DNA of 35,474 bases from Porticoccaceae bacterium (GCA_029246925.1 JAQWMF010000009.1:1-35474), one strand, 5' to 3'; positions 1 through 10,544 are shown, counted from the stretch's first letter. Numbers and translations are program-made. Notes: generated by a model not told the origin, from the letters alone.

Positions 1-511
1 TTGCCTTTTCAGGCGCTGTGGGTGAAGCTGGGCTGGCTATTCGAGCTATGCCTCGGCTAAATTAGTGCTGGAGTGCTGACTATTTAATACTCAAATAAAT
101 AGCCCTGAAAAACAGGAAGGGAGAGGAAAAAACTATGCTCATTGAAACGACCGCAACTCATTCGCGACCGAGAAGAGAATAGCCTAAACGCTATTCTATG
201 AAGTGCAGTCTGTCTGTAAAATGCACTTTGATCAGTTAACCACATTGGCTTCCCTTCCAATTTAACTTTTTTCCCTTTAAAAGCTCTAGGAAATCCTTTC
301 ACTATCGACACCTTTTTCGGGTACTACAATCAAACTCTGTTTTAAAAAAGTAGCAAAGCATTTTGGGGCTTTCCATTAACATAACTTATTCTATTCTTTA
401 TTGAATTGATCGAGCTGCAACAGTTTTTAACCAATCCAAGACCCACACTGACTCTAGCTATCTTTATTCAAAAAAGTATTTTTTTCGGGTTATTTTGACG
501 TTACAGACAAT

Positions 512-1783
512 CTAGTCCACCCTTATTAACCCATTCCAACGAGTTGTATAGGCCGGAGACAGATGTTCTCGCTTCATGGCCCAATCTTTTTTGATTCCCT
601 GCCTGGCAAAAAATACCTTACCTCGCCCGCTGTGATTAATTTCGTCGACAACATGCATCAGTTGACGGCTATTGGTATGACCTGTGGGTTCGTCAAATAG
701 CCCCGCTTGATAAGTGCCTATATCATAAAAATCAGAGAGTACCACGCCGGCTTTTGCGTAGTCGTAACCATCTCGCCATAGCTGATCGAGCAACCTCATG
801 GCTAATTGAATAAGGTCGCGGGTATCGTCACTGGGTCGCGGTAGTTCTGCTGTAAGTGCATTGCTATATTGCGGGCTATTCTTTTGATAAGAGCTGGTAC
901 GAATAAATACACTGAGTAATTTGGCTTGCTGTCGCTCTTTGCGCAACTTTTCTGCCGCTCTGGTGACATGTTGGCAAACCGCTTGGCGCATTTGTACCAA
1001 GGAAGTCACTCGAGCACCAAAGGAACGACTACAGATAATCTGCTTTTTAGTGGCGGGTATCTGCTCTAAAACGATACAAGGCTCAGCATTAAGCTCTCTG
1101 ACGGTGCGCTCTAATACCACCGAAAATTGCTGACGTATGGATTTGGCGGATGTATCGGCTAGATCTAGTGCTGTGTGTATACCCATAGCTTGCAGGCGCG
1201 CCGATAGCCTACGGCCAACCCCCCAGATATCTTCTACTAGGGTTATTGCCAGCAATTTGCGCTGCCTTTTACGATCGGTTAAATCGACAACACCTTGGGT
1301 CGCTGAATATTTTTTGGCGGCATGATTGGCGAGCTTGGCAAGGGTTTTTGTGGGCCCTATGCCGACACAGACGCTAATACCTATCCAGCGATCTATGGTG
1401 TGCTTTACCTGTTGCCCAAAATCAATCAGAGAAATAGCGGATTGAATACCGGTGAGATCTAAAAAGGCTTCATCAATGGAGTAAATCTCAACTCTGGGTG
1501 CCATATCTTCTAGGGTGCGCATAACGCGATCACTCATATCGGCATACAGACTGTAATTTGAGGAAAAAACTTTAATGCCATGCTGCCTAACTTGGGACTG
1601 AATTTTGAAAATGGGAATACCCATTTTTATACCTAGGGCTTTGGCTTCTTTAGAGCGCGCAACAACACAGCCGTCGTTATTGGATAGAACAACCACTGGC
1701 GTATCGGCTAAGTCGGGACGGAATAGTTTTTCGCAACTGGCGTAAAAATTATTGCAGTCCACAAGGGCAAAAATGGCGGACAT
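512..1783 (-). CDS. umuC: DNA polymerase V catalytic subunit UmuC (Y-family translesion polymerase)
   Basis: 423 aa; N-terminus MSAIFALVDCNNFYASCEKLFRPDL..PVVVLSNNDGCVVARS and YSIDEAFLDL motif typical of Y-family polymerases; directly downstream of umuD. Confidence 0.96.
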   Translation of the reverse strand: MSAIFALVDCNNFYASCEKLFRPDLADTPVVVLSNNDGCVVARSKEAKALGIKMGIPIFKIQSQVRQHGIKVFSSNYSLYADMSDRVMRTLEDMAPRVEIYSIDEAFLDLTGIQSAISLIDFGQQVKHTIDRWIGISVCVGIGPTKTLAKLANHAAKKYSATQGVVDLTDRKRQRKLLAITLVEDIWGVGRRLSARLQAMGIHTALDLADTSAKSIRQQFSVVLERTVRELNAEPCIVLEQIPATKKQIICSRSFGARVTSLVQMRQAVCQHVTRAAEKLRKERQQAKLLSVFIRTSSYQKNSPQYSNALTAELPRPSDDTRDLIQLAMRLLDQLWRDGYDYAKAGVVLSDFYDIGTYQAGLFDEPTGHTNSRQLMHVVDEINHSGRGKVFFARQGIKKDWAMKREHLSPAYTTRWNGLIRVD

Positions 1784-1792
1784 TGGATCTGG

Positions 1793-2239
1793 TTACTTGT
1801 GACGTATATTACGAATCACGTTGGTCACTACACCAAAGATATCCAGCACTGTACCCTCGGGAATATCTATAACAGGGTAATCTGGATTGCGTGGCACTAG
1901 GCGCACTGTGGGACGTAATTCGAGTTCTTTGACCGTCATCTCTCCATGAATGGCCACGATCACCGTATCACCGTGCTCGGCGGTCACTGAGCGATCGACC
2001 ACGAGGATATCGCCGGCATAAATACCGGCTTGAATCATTGATTCGCCTTCGACGCGAACAAAGAAAGTGGCGGCAGGACGCTTGATGCACAACTCGTTTA
2101 AATCGAGGGTTTTTTCCACATAATCTTGGGCGGGTGAGGGAAATCCTGCGGATACGGCTTCGCTAAAAAGTGGTATTTTTAGACGATGGGATTTGATCCA
2201 TGCAAGGGCATGACTACAACCTAATAGTGAAAGGCTCAT
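1793..2239 (-). CDS. umuD: UmuD, LexA-like self-cleaving SOS mutagenesis protein (S24 peptidase family)
   Basis: 148 aa; Ala-Gly cleavage site (AVSAGFPSPAQDYVE), GESM Ser region and TVKEL Lys region of S24 peptidases; 9-nt gap to umuC. Confidence 0.95.
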   Translation of the reverse strand: MSLSLLGCSHALAWIKSHRLKIPLFSEAVSAGFPSPAQDYVEKTLDLNELCIKRPAATFFVRVEGESMIQAGIYAGDILVVDRSVTAEHGDTVIVAIHGEMTVKELELRPTVRLVPRNPDYPVIDIPEGTVLDIFGVVTNVIRNIRHK

Positions 2240-2266
2240 GATAATCTCGGCAAGCTATTATTAAAG

Positions 2267-2286
2267 TACTGTTTATTTATACAGTA
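2267..2286 (-). promoter_or_regulatory. LexA (SOS) box upstream of umuDC
   Basis: taCTGTttatttatACAGta: perfect CTGT-N8-ACAG with matching flanks, ending about 28 bp upstream of the umuD start codon. Confidence 0.88.
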
Positions 2287-2476
2287 TCTAATACTAGGCA
2301 AATTTATTCAAGCAAATTTTGATGTAACGAGTTTTAAATCCAAAGGTCTTAAACCGTTGACGAGGCGTATAATCGCCACAATGAGAGTTTCAGGGTATCA
2401 ATGGTTGTCGATAGGCAATCAGTGCTTTATGGTTAGGTTTATTAGCGGCTAACCAGCCAAATTTTAGGAGTAATAA

Positions 2477-3499
2477 ATGAAATATACGGGTCAAACTGAG
2501 TATGACCATGATGGAGCCTCTCCTCGTCAAGGCATCTTGCTGTGCAACCTTGGAACACCAGATGCACCTAGACCAGCTGAACTTAGACGCTATCTAAAAG
2601 AATTTTTAAGCGACCCGCGGGTAGTTGAGATACCGCGATTACTGTGGTGGATGATTTTAAATTTAATTATTTTGCGAATTCGTCCGCGCCGTTCGGCTAA
2701 GTTGTATGAATCGGTTTGGACTGAGGCTGGTTCGCCACTTATGTGCTATAGCCAAGGGCAGGTACAAGCAGTTAAACAACGTCTTGCAGAAAAATATGGT
2801 GATATTCCTGTGGTTTTGGGGATGCGTTATGGCAATCCTTCGATGGCTTCGGCAATTAAGGAACTAACCGACCAAAATGTGCGCGATATTATTGTACTGC
2901 CACTCTACCCACAGTATGCGGGCGCCACCACCGGTTCTACCTTTGATGCAATTGCTAAAACGTTTACTCAGTTGCGCTGGGTGCCAGAATTACAGTTTAT
3001 TAATGGCTATCATAAATCTGAGGCCTATATTGAGGCTCTTTGCACAACCATAAAGCACCATATTGAAGAGCAGGGTCAACCCGATAAGTTTGTTTTTTCT
3101 TATCATGGCACGCCAGAGCGCTATCTTAAGAATGGCGACCCCTATCATTGCTTCTGCCACCAAACCACGCGTTTGGTACGGGAAAAATTGGGCTTTGATG
3201 AAAGCCAAGTAATGACCACGTTTCAGTCGCGCTTTGGTCGCGAACCCTGGTTGCAACCCTATACCGATAAAACCTTAGAGCAGTTACCTGAAGATGGCGT
3301 TAAGCATGTGGCGGTTATCTGCCCGGGATTTTCTTCTGATTGTCTTGAAACCATTGAGGAAATTAATATGCAAGCCCGCGAAAGCTTTATCGAAAGTGGC
3401 GGCGAGCAGTTTCATTATATTCCTTGCCTAAACGATGACCCCGTGCATATTGATGCTTTAGTAAGCATCTTGGAAAAACGCTTAGCCCTGTCCTATTAA
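2477..3499 (+). CDS. hemH: Ferrochelatase
   Basis: 340 aa; GILLCNLGTPDAP N-terminus, FSYHGTPERY, VICPGFSSDCLETIEEI motifs; RBS ttaggag upstream. Confidence 0.96.
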   Translation: MKYTGQTEYDHDGASPRQGILLCNLGTPDAPRPAELRRYLKEFLSDPRVVEIPRLLWWMILNLIILRIRPRRSAKLYESVWTEAGSPLMCYSQGQVQAVKQRLAEKYGDIPVVLGMRYGNPSMASAIKELTDQNVRDIIVLPLYPQYAGATTGSTFDAIAKTFTQLRWVPELQFINGYHKSEAYIEALCTTIKHHIEEQGQPDKFVFSYHGTPERYLKNGDPYHCFCHQTTRLVREKLGFDESQVMTTFQSRFGREPWLQPYTDKTLEQLPEDGVKHVAVICPGFSSDCLETIEEINMQARESFIESGGEQFHYIPCLNDDPVHIDALVSILEKRLALSY

Positions 3500-3619
3500 C
3501 CCTGTTAGCTTACTCCTTATTTTTAGACCGCTATTTATTGTCAAATGTAAGGCATTATATTCTGAGATTCGTATAATGGGGTTTTGATTTACAACCCTGT
3601 TGGTAATTAGTGGAATCTT

Positions 3620-4876
3620 ATGGATATTAAAGCTTATATGCAGTCTTTAGGCACTGCGGCACGAGAAGCCTCCCGTGAACTTGCGCGCGCTAGCAGTGAT
3701 AGTAAAAATAATGCCCTTGTCGCTATTGCTAAGCAATTGGATGCTAACCGCAGCGCTGTTCTAGCCGCTAATAAACTGGATATGGATAATGGCCGCAACA
3801 ACGGTCTTAATGATGCTCTGCTCGACCGGCTTGCACTGAATAATGACCGCGTTGATGCCATGATTGAAGGCCTTCATCAGGTGGCAGAGCTACCTGATCC
3901 TGTGGGCGAACTGACTGATTTGGGCACCCGTCCAAGTGGTATCAAGCTCGCCAAAATGCGCGTGCCATTGGGTGTGATTGGGATTATTTATGAGTCTCGC
4001 CCTAATGTCACCATTGATGCGGCTAGTCTCTGCCTTAAATCTGGCAATGCGACCATCTTGCGTGGTGGCAGTGAGGCGATTGAATCCAATCAGGCAATTG
4101 CTAACTGTATTAAATTGGGTCTTACCGATGCCGGATTACCGGATACTGCGGTGCAGGTGATAAATACTACCGATCGCGCGGCAGTGGGTGAACTCATTAC
4201 CATGACTGAGTTTGTGGATGTGATTGTTCCCCGTGGTGGTAAGGGGCTAATTGAACGCATCAGTGCGGATGCTCGGGTGCCTGTTATCAAACATTTGGAC
4301 GGTAACTGCCATGTGTATATTGATGACTCTGCTGATATCGATAAGGCTGTGGCAATTGCAGTTAATGCTAAGACCCACCGTTATGGTGTGTGTAATGCCA
4401 TGGAATCTCTGCTGGTGGCTGAATCAGTTGCGGCACAGGTTTTACCTTTAATCGCTAAGATATATTCTGAAAAATCAGTAGAAATGCGTGGCTGTTCTGA
4501 TAGCCGCAAGATTTTGCCCTCTATTTCTGTGGCTAGTGAGTCTGATTGGAGCGAGGAGTATCTGGCACCTATAGTAGCTATCAAAGTGGTGAGTGGTATT
4601 GATGAGGCGATTGAGCATATTAATACCTATAGCTCTCAGCATACTGAATCGATTATTACTGAAGATACTGAGCGCGGCCAACGGTTTGTTGCTGAGGTGG
4701 ATTCAAGTTCGGTGATGATTAATGCTTCAACCCGCTTTGCGGATGGCTTTGAGTATGGCTTGGGTGCGGAAATTGGTATTTCAACGGATAAGATTCATGC
4801 CCGCGGCCCTGTGGGGCTGGAAGGCCTAACCAGTCAAAAATGGGTGGTGTTTGGCGATGGACAGATCCGCCAGTAA
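3620..4876 (+). CDS. proA: Gamma-glutamyl phosphate reductase
   Basis: 418 aa; [62 protein letters not shown] motifs. Confidence 0.97.
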   Translation: MDIKAYMQSLGTAAREASRELARASSDSKNNALVAIAKQLDANRSAVLAANKLDMDNGRNNGLNDALLDRLALNNDRVDAMIEGLHQVAELPDPVGELTDLGTRPSGIKLAKMRVPLGVIGIIYESRPNVTIDAASLCLKSGNATILRGGSEAIESNQAIANCIKLGLTDAGLPDTAVQVINTTDRAAVGELITMTEFVDVIVPRGGKGLIERISADARVPVIKHLDGNCHVYIDDSADIDKAVAIAVNAKTHRYGVCNAMESLLVAESVAAQVLPLIAKIYSEKSVEMRGCSDSRKILPSISVASESDWSEEYLAPIVAIKVVSGIDEAIEHINTYSSQHTESIITEDTERGQRFVAEVDSSSVMINASTRFADGFEYGLGAEIGISTDKIHARGPVGLEGLTSQKWVVFGDGQIRQ

Positions 4877-5510
4877 CATGTCGGTTGCTCTGTTTGGCGG
4901 CACCTTCAACCCAGTCCATTATGGTCACCTTAACTTAGCGACTGAGTTAGCTGATTATTTGCAGGTTGAATCTGTGCGCATGATTCCTTGCGCCATCCCC
5001 CCGCATCGTGAAGCACCCAATGTCAGTGCTGAACAGCGCTTGGCTATGCTGAATTTAGCGCTTGAGGAAAATCCTGCTTTAATCGCAGATGATCTAGAAT
5101 TAAAAAGGGCAGGCACCAGTTTTAGTATTGATACTGTTGACCATGTAAGACAGCAAATTGGCGCTCAGACACCGCTGTTTTTTTGTCTTGGCATGGACTC
5201 TTTAATGGCGATTGATAGCTGGCATCGCTGGATTGAGCTATTGGACTACTGCCATATAGTGGGATGCCCAAGACCACAGTATGAGCTGCCTAGCGATGGG
5301 GTTGTAGCAGATTGGATTGAGCAACATTTATGTGATGATTTAACTCAGGTGAAAAAGCAATCACACGGTTGCTTTCATCTGTGTAAAATACCCCTACTAG
5401 ATATTTCATCGACTGCTATCAGAGATAGTATAAAATGCGCAAAAAATATCGACCATATGACCTCTGAATCAGTGGTTAACTATATTAAACAACATTCTTT
5501 ATATGAGTAA
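4851..5510 (+). CDS. nadD: Nicotinate-nucleotide adenylyltransferase
   Basis: [19 protein letters not shown] nucleotidyltransferase motif; [10 protein letters not shown] near the C-terminus. The start may be the internal ATG at 4878; the annotated start overlaps proA by 26 nt. Confidence 0.93.
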   Translation: MAMDRSASNMSVALFGGTFNPVHYGHLNLATELADYLQVESVRMIPCAIPPHREAPNVSAEQRLAMLNLALEENPALIADDLELKRAGTSFSIDTVDHVRQQIGAQTPLFFCLGMDSLMAIDSWHRWIELLDYCHIVGCPRPQYELPSDGVVADWIEQHLCDDLTQVKKQSHGCFHLCKIPLLDISSTAIRDSIKCAKNIDHMTSESVVNYIKQHSLYE

Positions 5511-5519
5511 TTTATTGCT

Positions 5520-5861
5520 ATGACGCAAGCCTTAAAAGACATTATTATCAACGCCCTCGAAGAGGTTAAAGCCACTGAAATCACGACTATTGATGTACGC
5601 GACCTCACGGGCATTACAGATATCATGGTTGTTGCCTCAGGTAACTCCAATCGACAGGTTAAAGCACTAGCCAACAGTGTCGTGGTTGATGCTAAAGCCG
5701 CCGGCCATGAAATGATCGGTATTGAGGGCGATGATAAAGCAGAGTGGATTCTGGTAGATTTTGGCGATGTTATTATTCATATCATGTTGCCTGCTACTCG
5801 GGCGTTCTATGATATCGAGCGCCTGTGGTCAGTTAGACCCAACGATAGTGATGAGGATTAA
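5520..5861 (+). CDS. rsfS: Ribosomal silencing factor RsfS (Iojap family)
   Basis: 113 aa; ATEITTIDVRDLTGITDIMVVASGNSNRQVKALA and WILVDFGDVIIHIM; lies between nadD and rlmH. Confidence 0.95.
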   Translation: MTQALKDIIINALEEVKATEITTIDVRDLTGITDIMVVASGNSNRQVKALANSVVVDAKAAGHEMIGIEGDDKAEWILVDFGDVIIHIMLPATRAFYDIERLWSVRPNDSDED

Positions 5862-5914
5862 GTATTTTCCTCACAATATTTTGATTCGATAAACACTGAG
5901 GTTATTAAAGACCA

Positions 5915-6382
5915 ATGAAGCTCAAGTTGCTGGCAGTAGGGACGCGCATGCCAAGCTGGGTAGAAACTGGCTTTGAAGAATATCGCAAACGGATGCCGGC
6001 TGAGCTTAAATTAGACCTTATCGAAATCCCTCTCAGCCCTAAGGGTAAAGGCTCATCCAATCCATCAAAAGAAACTCAGGGGCAAGCGCTTCTTAAGATA
6101 ATCCATAAACAGGACAGAGTAATTGCGCTGGATGTGCTGGGTAAATCCATGTCCACCGAGTCTCTGGCAACACAACTTTCTAATTGGCAAATGAATGGTC
6201 AGGATATTTGCTTGCTAATTGGCGGCCCTGATGGGCTATCTTCAGATTGCCTTGAACGGGCGGATATGAAGTGGTCTTTATCTGATCTTACCCTACCCCA
6301 TCCATTGGTTCGGGTTTTATTAATGGAACAGCTTTATCGAGCTTGGACGATTAATAAAAACCATCCCTATCATCGTAGTTAG
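5915..6382 (+). CDS. rlmH: 23S rRNA pseudouridine-1915 N3-methyltransferase
   Basis: 155 aa; MKLKLLAVGTRMPSWVETGFEEYRKRMP, IGGPDGLSSD, LTLPHPLVRVLLMEQLYRAWTINKNHPYHRS. Confidence 0.97.
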   Translation: MKLKLLAVGTRMPSWVETGFEEYRKRMPAELKLDLIEIPLSPKGKGSSNPSKETQGQALLKIIHKQDRVIALDVLGKSMSTESLATQLSNWQMNGQDICLLIGGPDGLSSDCLERADMKWSLSDLTLPHPLVRVLLMEQLYRAWTINKNHPYHRS

Positions 6383-6393
6383 GTTAACAAGCT

Positions 6394-8298
6394 ATGATGC
6401 GCGAAAATGCTATTTCAGACCCACAGCAGGAACAGAGAGTTTTCTCTATGCGGGTGATGTTATCTGTATTTATTCTGCTCGGTTTAACATCGATTATCTT
6501 ATTTCGCTATTTTGATCTGCAAATTAATCGCCATCTTGATTATGTGACTAACTCAAATAAAAACCGTATTCATATTCGATCGGTAGCCCCCACTCGCGGG
6601 CTTATATTTGATCGCCACGGTCAGTTACTGGCGGATAATCGACCGGCATTTACCCTAAATATTATTCCTGAAAGAGCTAAACACACTGATCAACTCATTG
6701 CTCAATTAGACTCATTATTGTCTATTTCTGATAAAGATATTGCACGCTTTGAAAAACGCGCAAAACGCAGCAAGGGCTTCGCACCTGTTCCTCTGAAATA
6801 CAACCTGACTGAGCAAGAGCGAGCTATTCTTGCGGTTAATAGTCATTTATTGACGGGGACAGAGGTTAGTGCGCAGTTGATGCGCTTTTATCCTCAGCGT
6901 GAATTACTGACACATACCCTTGGTTATGTCGGCCGAATCAATGATCGCGAAATTAAAAATATTGATCCTGAAAGTTATCGCGGCACCGATTTTATCGGCA
7001 AAATTGGCTTAGAAAAATATTATGAAGAGGCCCTACTTGGAAAGGTGGGAACCGAGCAGGTAGAAACCGATGCTAGGGGACGAGTCATGCGCATTATTAG
7101 CAAAAAAGATCCTATTTCTGGCAGTCATTTAACCATTCATATTGATAGTCAATTGCAGGGTGTTGCTCTAGATGCTTTAAAAGGTGAGCGTGGTGCTCTA
7201 GTGGCTATTGATGTCAAAACTGGGGGCATTCTCAGCATGGTAAGCACCCCCAGTTATGACCCCAACCTCTTTACTTCGGGAATTAGCCAGAAACAATATG
7301 ATGGCTTACTTAACTCGCCTGACCGCCCACTATTTAACCGCGCCCTTCGCGGTCAATATCCACCGGGCTCTACGGTTAAACCATTATTCGGTTTAATTGG
7401 CTTGCAACATAAAATTTTTGATATAGATTACTCGATATATGATCCAGGTTACTTTTTTATGGAAGGCATTAAGCGTCCTTGGCGTGACCATAATGCTGAC
7501 CAAGGTGGGCACGGGCATGGTGTTGACTTAGCTGAGGCCATCATAGAATCCTGCGATGTATTTTTCTATACCACCGGCATTAAAGCGGGGATTGATTTAC
7601 TATCAGAACAGAGCGCTCTATTCGGCCTAGGTGATATTACTGGCATTGATCTGCCGGGGGAAAAACGCGGCATTATGCCATCCAGAGAGTGGAAAAAAGC
7701 TAACCGCCAACAGAATTGGTTTGATGGGGATACCATCAATATGAGTATTGGCCAGGGTTTTATGCTCACCACTCCATTGCAACTCGCGGTGATGTCGGCG
7801 CGCATTGCTTCTCGCGGTAAAGCAGTTGTACCTAAGCTTTTAAAGTCTATTGACGGTGAAGAAATTGCACCAGAGTTTGCCCCGAACCCAATCGAATATG
7901 ACGATAAATACTGGGATTATATTCATCAATCGATGGTGGATGTTGTTCACTCAAATAAAGGAACCGGGCGCGGTATCAGTAAAGGTCTCAGCTATAAACT
8001 AGCGGGAAAAACGGGCACAGCTCAGGTTATTAGTATTCATGAAAAAGAGAAGTATGACTCGTCTAAAATAGATAAAAATAAGTGGGATCACGCTCTTTTT
8101 GTAGCCTTTGCGCCAGCCGATAATCCGCAAATCGCATTGGGATTAATTGTTGAAAATGGTGAGCATGGCAGTCGCACTGCGGCGCCAATAGCCCGCAAAG
8201 TCATTGATAGCTATTTATCAAATAGCTATCAAGAGAGTCGGCATAATGATGCATCAAAACTGACTCAATATTCCCCAACCCCGATTGAGGATGACTAA
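6394..8298 (+). CDS. mrdA: Penicillin-binding protein 2 (elongasome transpeptidase)
   Basis: 634 aa; SxxK (PPGSTVKP), SCD, KTGTAQ motifs; rlmH-mrdA-rodA order. Confidence 0.96.
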   Translation: MMRENAISDPQQEQRVFSMRVMLSVFILLGLTSIILFRYFDLQINRHLDYVTNSNKNRIHIRSVAPTRGLIFDRHGQLLADNRPAFTLNIIPERAKHTDQLIAQLDSLLSISDKDIARFEKRAKRSKGFAPVPLKYNLTEQERAILAVNSHLLTGTEVSAQLMRFYPQRELLTHTLGYVGRINDREIKNIDPESYRGTDFIGKIGLEKYYEEALLGKVGTEQVETDARGRVMRIISKKDPISGSHLTIHIDSQLQGVALDALKGERGALVAIDVKTGGILSMVSTPSYDPNLFTSGISQKQYDGLLNSPDRPLFNRALRGQYPPGSTVKPLFGLIGLQHKIFDIDYSIYDPGYFFMEGIKRPWRDHNADQGGHGHGVDLAEAIIESCDVFFYTTGIKAGIDLLSEQSALFGLGDITGIDLPGEKRGIMPSREWKKANRQQNWFDGDTINMSIGQGFMLTTPLQLAVMSARIASRGKAVVPKLLKSIDGEEIAPEFAPNPIEYDDKYWDYIHQSMVDVVHSNKGTGRGISKGLSYKLAGKTGTAQVISIHEKEKYDSSKIDKNKWDHALFVAFAPADNPQIALGLIVENGEHGSRTAAPIARKVIDSYLSNSYQESRHNDASKLTQYSPTPIEDD

Positions 8299-8301
8299 TC
8301 A

Positions 8302-9438
8302 ATGTATAAATATGATTTTGTTAGGCAATTGGATACAAAGGGTGGGGATAGACGGCAAAATGTTCTACATATAGATTTTACCCTGTTGATTATTCTATTA
8401 GTGCTATGCATGACTGGACTGTTTGTCCTTTACAGTGCCAGTGAACAAAGTATGTATTATGTTAAGCGCCAAGCAACCTTTATGCTCACCGGATTTACTG
8501 GCATGTTAATTGTTGCGCAGTTTCCAGTGCGCTTTTGGGAGCGGTTTGCTGGTCTTTTTTATGGCTCAGCATTGCTTGCCTTAATCGCTGTATTATTCTT
8601 TGGCGTCGAAGCGAAAGGAGCAACCCGTTGGCTCAATCTCGGCTTCGCTAGATTTCAGCCCTCAGAGCTTGCAAAAATTGCGGTGCCTATGATGGTTTCA
8701 GCCTATCTTAGTCGACGCCTTATTCCACCAAAATTGAAACATGTGGGCGGTGCTCTGCTGATTATCGGAATTCCTGCTTTGCTGATTATTCGGCAGCCTG
8801 ATTTAGGCACATCTATTCTGGTATTTACCTCTGGTTTTTTTGTTTTATTTCTTGCGGGCTTAAGAAAACGTTACTTGGTTGGTGCATTTTTTGGCAGCCT
8901 AGCCGCAGCCCCTTTGTTGTGGCTTTATGTTATGCGAGACTATCAAAAACAACGCGTTCTGACTCTACTTTCACCGGAGGATGATAAGTTTGGCGCAGGA
9001 TGGAATATTATCCAATCAACAACTGCAATTGGTTCTGGTGGGCTTTCAGGAAAGGGTTGGACTGAGGGAACGCAATCTCAACTTAATTTTTTACCCGAGA
9101 GTCATACGGACTTTATTATTGCGGTTCTGGCTGAAGAATTTGGTCTTTTAGGGGTGATTAGCCTCTGTACCATCTATCTTTTATTGGTAGGATACTGCAT
9201 GATAATCGCCATTGGTGCACAGTCTCAGTTTGCGCGACTAATGGCAGGCAGCATCAGCCTGACATTCTTTATTTACATGTTTGTAAATATGTCGATGGTA
9301 TCGGGTTTACTCCCTGTTGTTGGTGTACCCTTACCCCTGGTAAGCTATGGCGGCTCTGCAATTGTGACTCTATTTTTTGGATTTGGTATCCTGATGGCTA
9401 TCAGTTCAGAACCTAAACGAATCGGATCTTGGCGTTAA
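8302..9438 (+). CDS. rodA: Rod shape-determining peptidoglycan glycosyltransferase RodA (SEDS family)
   Basis: 378 aa polytopic; RWLNLGFARFQPSELAKIAVPMM, LPESHTDFIIAVLAEEFGLLG, GVPLPLVSYGGSAIV motifs. Confidence 0.96.
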   Translation: MYKYDFVRQLDTKGGDRRQNVLHIDFTLLIILLVLCMTGLFVLYSASEQSMYYVKRQATFMLTGFTGMLIVAQFPVRFWERFAGLFYGSALLALIAVLFFGVEAKGATRWLNLGFARFQPSELAKIAVPMMVSAYLSRRLIPPKLKHVGGALLIIGIPALLIIRQPDLGTSILVFTSGFFVLFLAGLRKRYLVGAFFGSLAAAPLLWLYVMRDYQKQRVLTLLSPEDDKFGAGWNIIQSTTAIGSGGLSGKGWTEGTQSQLNFLPESHTDFIIAVLAEEFGLLGVISLCTIYLLLVGYCMIIAIGAQSQFARLMAGSISLTFFIYMFVNMSMVSGLLPVVGVPLPLVSYGGSAIVTLFFGFGILMAISSEPKRIGSWR

Positions 9439-10458
9439 ATGAAAACTTTAAAATTTATCTTATTTTCGGTCTGCCTATCAGCGGCAACTATTTGTTCTGG
9501 CGATTATTCACAAAAACCTCAGGCAACAGCGTTTATCGACTTTATGGTTAACGAACACCAATTTGAGCGCGAGCAAGTTGTTGAATGGCTTAGCGCGGCT
9601 GAGCACCAAACATCGATTGTTAAGGCGATGAGTCGTCCCGCTGAAAAGGTGAAGCCTTGGCATGAATATCGAAAGCTATTTGTGTCAGATCTACGCATTA
9701 AAAGAGGCGTTGCGTTTTGGCAACAACATGAGGCCACACTTCAGCGCGCCTATGAGGAATATGGCGTTGACCCTGCAATTATTGTCAGTATTTTGGGCGT
9801 GGAAACCAACTACGGTCGAAATACTGGAAGCTATCGTGTGGTTGATGCATTGAGCACCCTAGCCTTTGATTATTATCACTCAATTGAAAAACGCGAATCT
9901 CGAAAGAAATTTTTCACTGTCCAGCTTGAACATCTTTTCTTATTGGCAAGAGAGCAGAAACAAGATCCCTTAAGCCTGAAGGGTTCCTATGCTGGCGCTA
10001 TGGGTTGGGGTCAGTTTATGCCCAACAGTTACCGTAACTATGCGGTTGATTATGATGGTGATAAATTAGCGGATATCTGGACAAACCCAACGGATGCTAT
10101 TGGTAGTGTTGCTAACTATTTTGTTAAACATGGCTGGAAAAAAGATCAGCCAGTGGCTACCAGAGCTCATATTAAAGAAACTTTTGATTCCGACGGCTTG
10201 AACAAAATGCGCCGCCCTAAAAAAACCATTACTGATCTGGAAAAACAAGGCTTTCAACCCGCACAAAACTATGCCAAAGACAGCTTGGCATTTCCAATGA
10301 TGCTGACCGGAAAATATGGCGATGAATACTGGTTAGGACTGCACAATTTTTATGTTATCGGTCGCTATAACCCTAGAATTAAATACGCAATGGCGGTTTA
10401 TCAGTTAAGTTTAGTGATCCGTGAACAGCGCTGTAAAATTGTCGAAAATTGCGACTAA
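9439..10458 (+). CDS. mltB: Membrane-bound lytic murein transglycosylase B
   Basis: 339 aa; IVSILGVETNYGRNTGSYRVVDALSTLAFDY and AGAMGWGQFMPNSYRNYAVDYDGD, GH103 signatures; starts immediately after the rodA stop codon. Confidence 0.95.
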   Translation: MKTLKFILFSVCLSAATICSGDYSQKPQATAFIDFMVNEHQFEREQVVEWLSAAEHQTSIVKAMSRPAEKVKPWHEYRKLFVSDLRIKRGVAFWQQHEATLQRAYEEYGVDPAIIVSILGVETNYGRNTGSYRVVDALSTLAFDYYHSIEKRESRKKFFTVQLEHLFLLAREQKQDPLSLKGSYAGAMGWGQFMPNSYRNYAVDYDGDKLADIWTNPTDAIGSVANYFVKHGWKKDQPVATRAHIKETFDSDGLNKMRRPKKTITDLEKQGFQPAQNYAKDSLAFPMMLTGKYGDEYWLGLHNFYVIGRYNPRIKYAMAVYQLSLVIREQRCKIVENCD

Positions 10459-10544
10459 TATTTCTGCCAGTAGAATTATTTGAGGCTTTTTAATCCCCAT
10501 CACTCAAGATAGGGAACTACTTGCGCTCAAATACACTCTAAAAC

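Noticed and set aside
1-63. Possible C-terminal fragment (frame 3: AFSGAVGEAGLAIRAMPRLN*)
   Set aside because: Too short to identify; frame 1 is also open until position 60.
84-311. 75-aa minus-strand ORF downstream of umuC
   Set aside because: No recognisable family, no domain-like pattern, overlaps several inverted repeats; likely spurious.
921-1325. Two plus-strand ORFs (70 and 62 aa) antisense to umuC
   Set aside because: Entirely inside a well-supported CDS; shadow ORFs.
2990-3256. 88-aa ORF antisense to hemH
   Set aside because: Shadow ORF within a conserved coding gene.
3634-4681. Several 60-75 aa ORFs overlapping proA in other frames
   Set aside because: Low-complexity shadow translations of proA.
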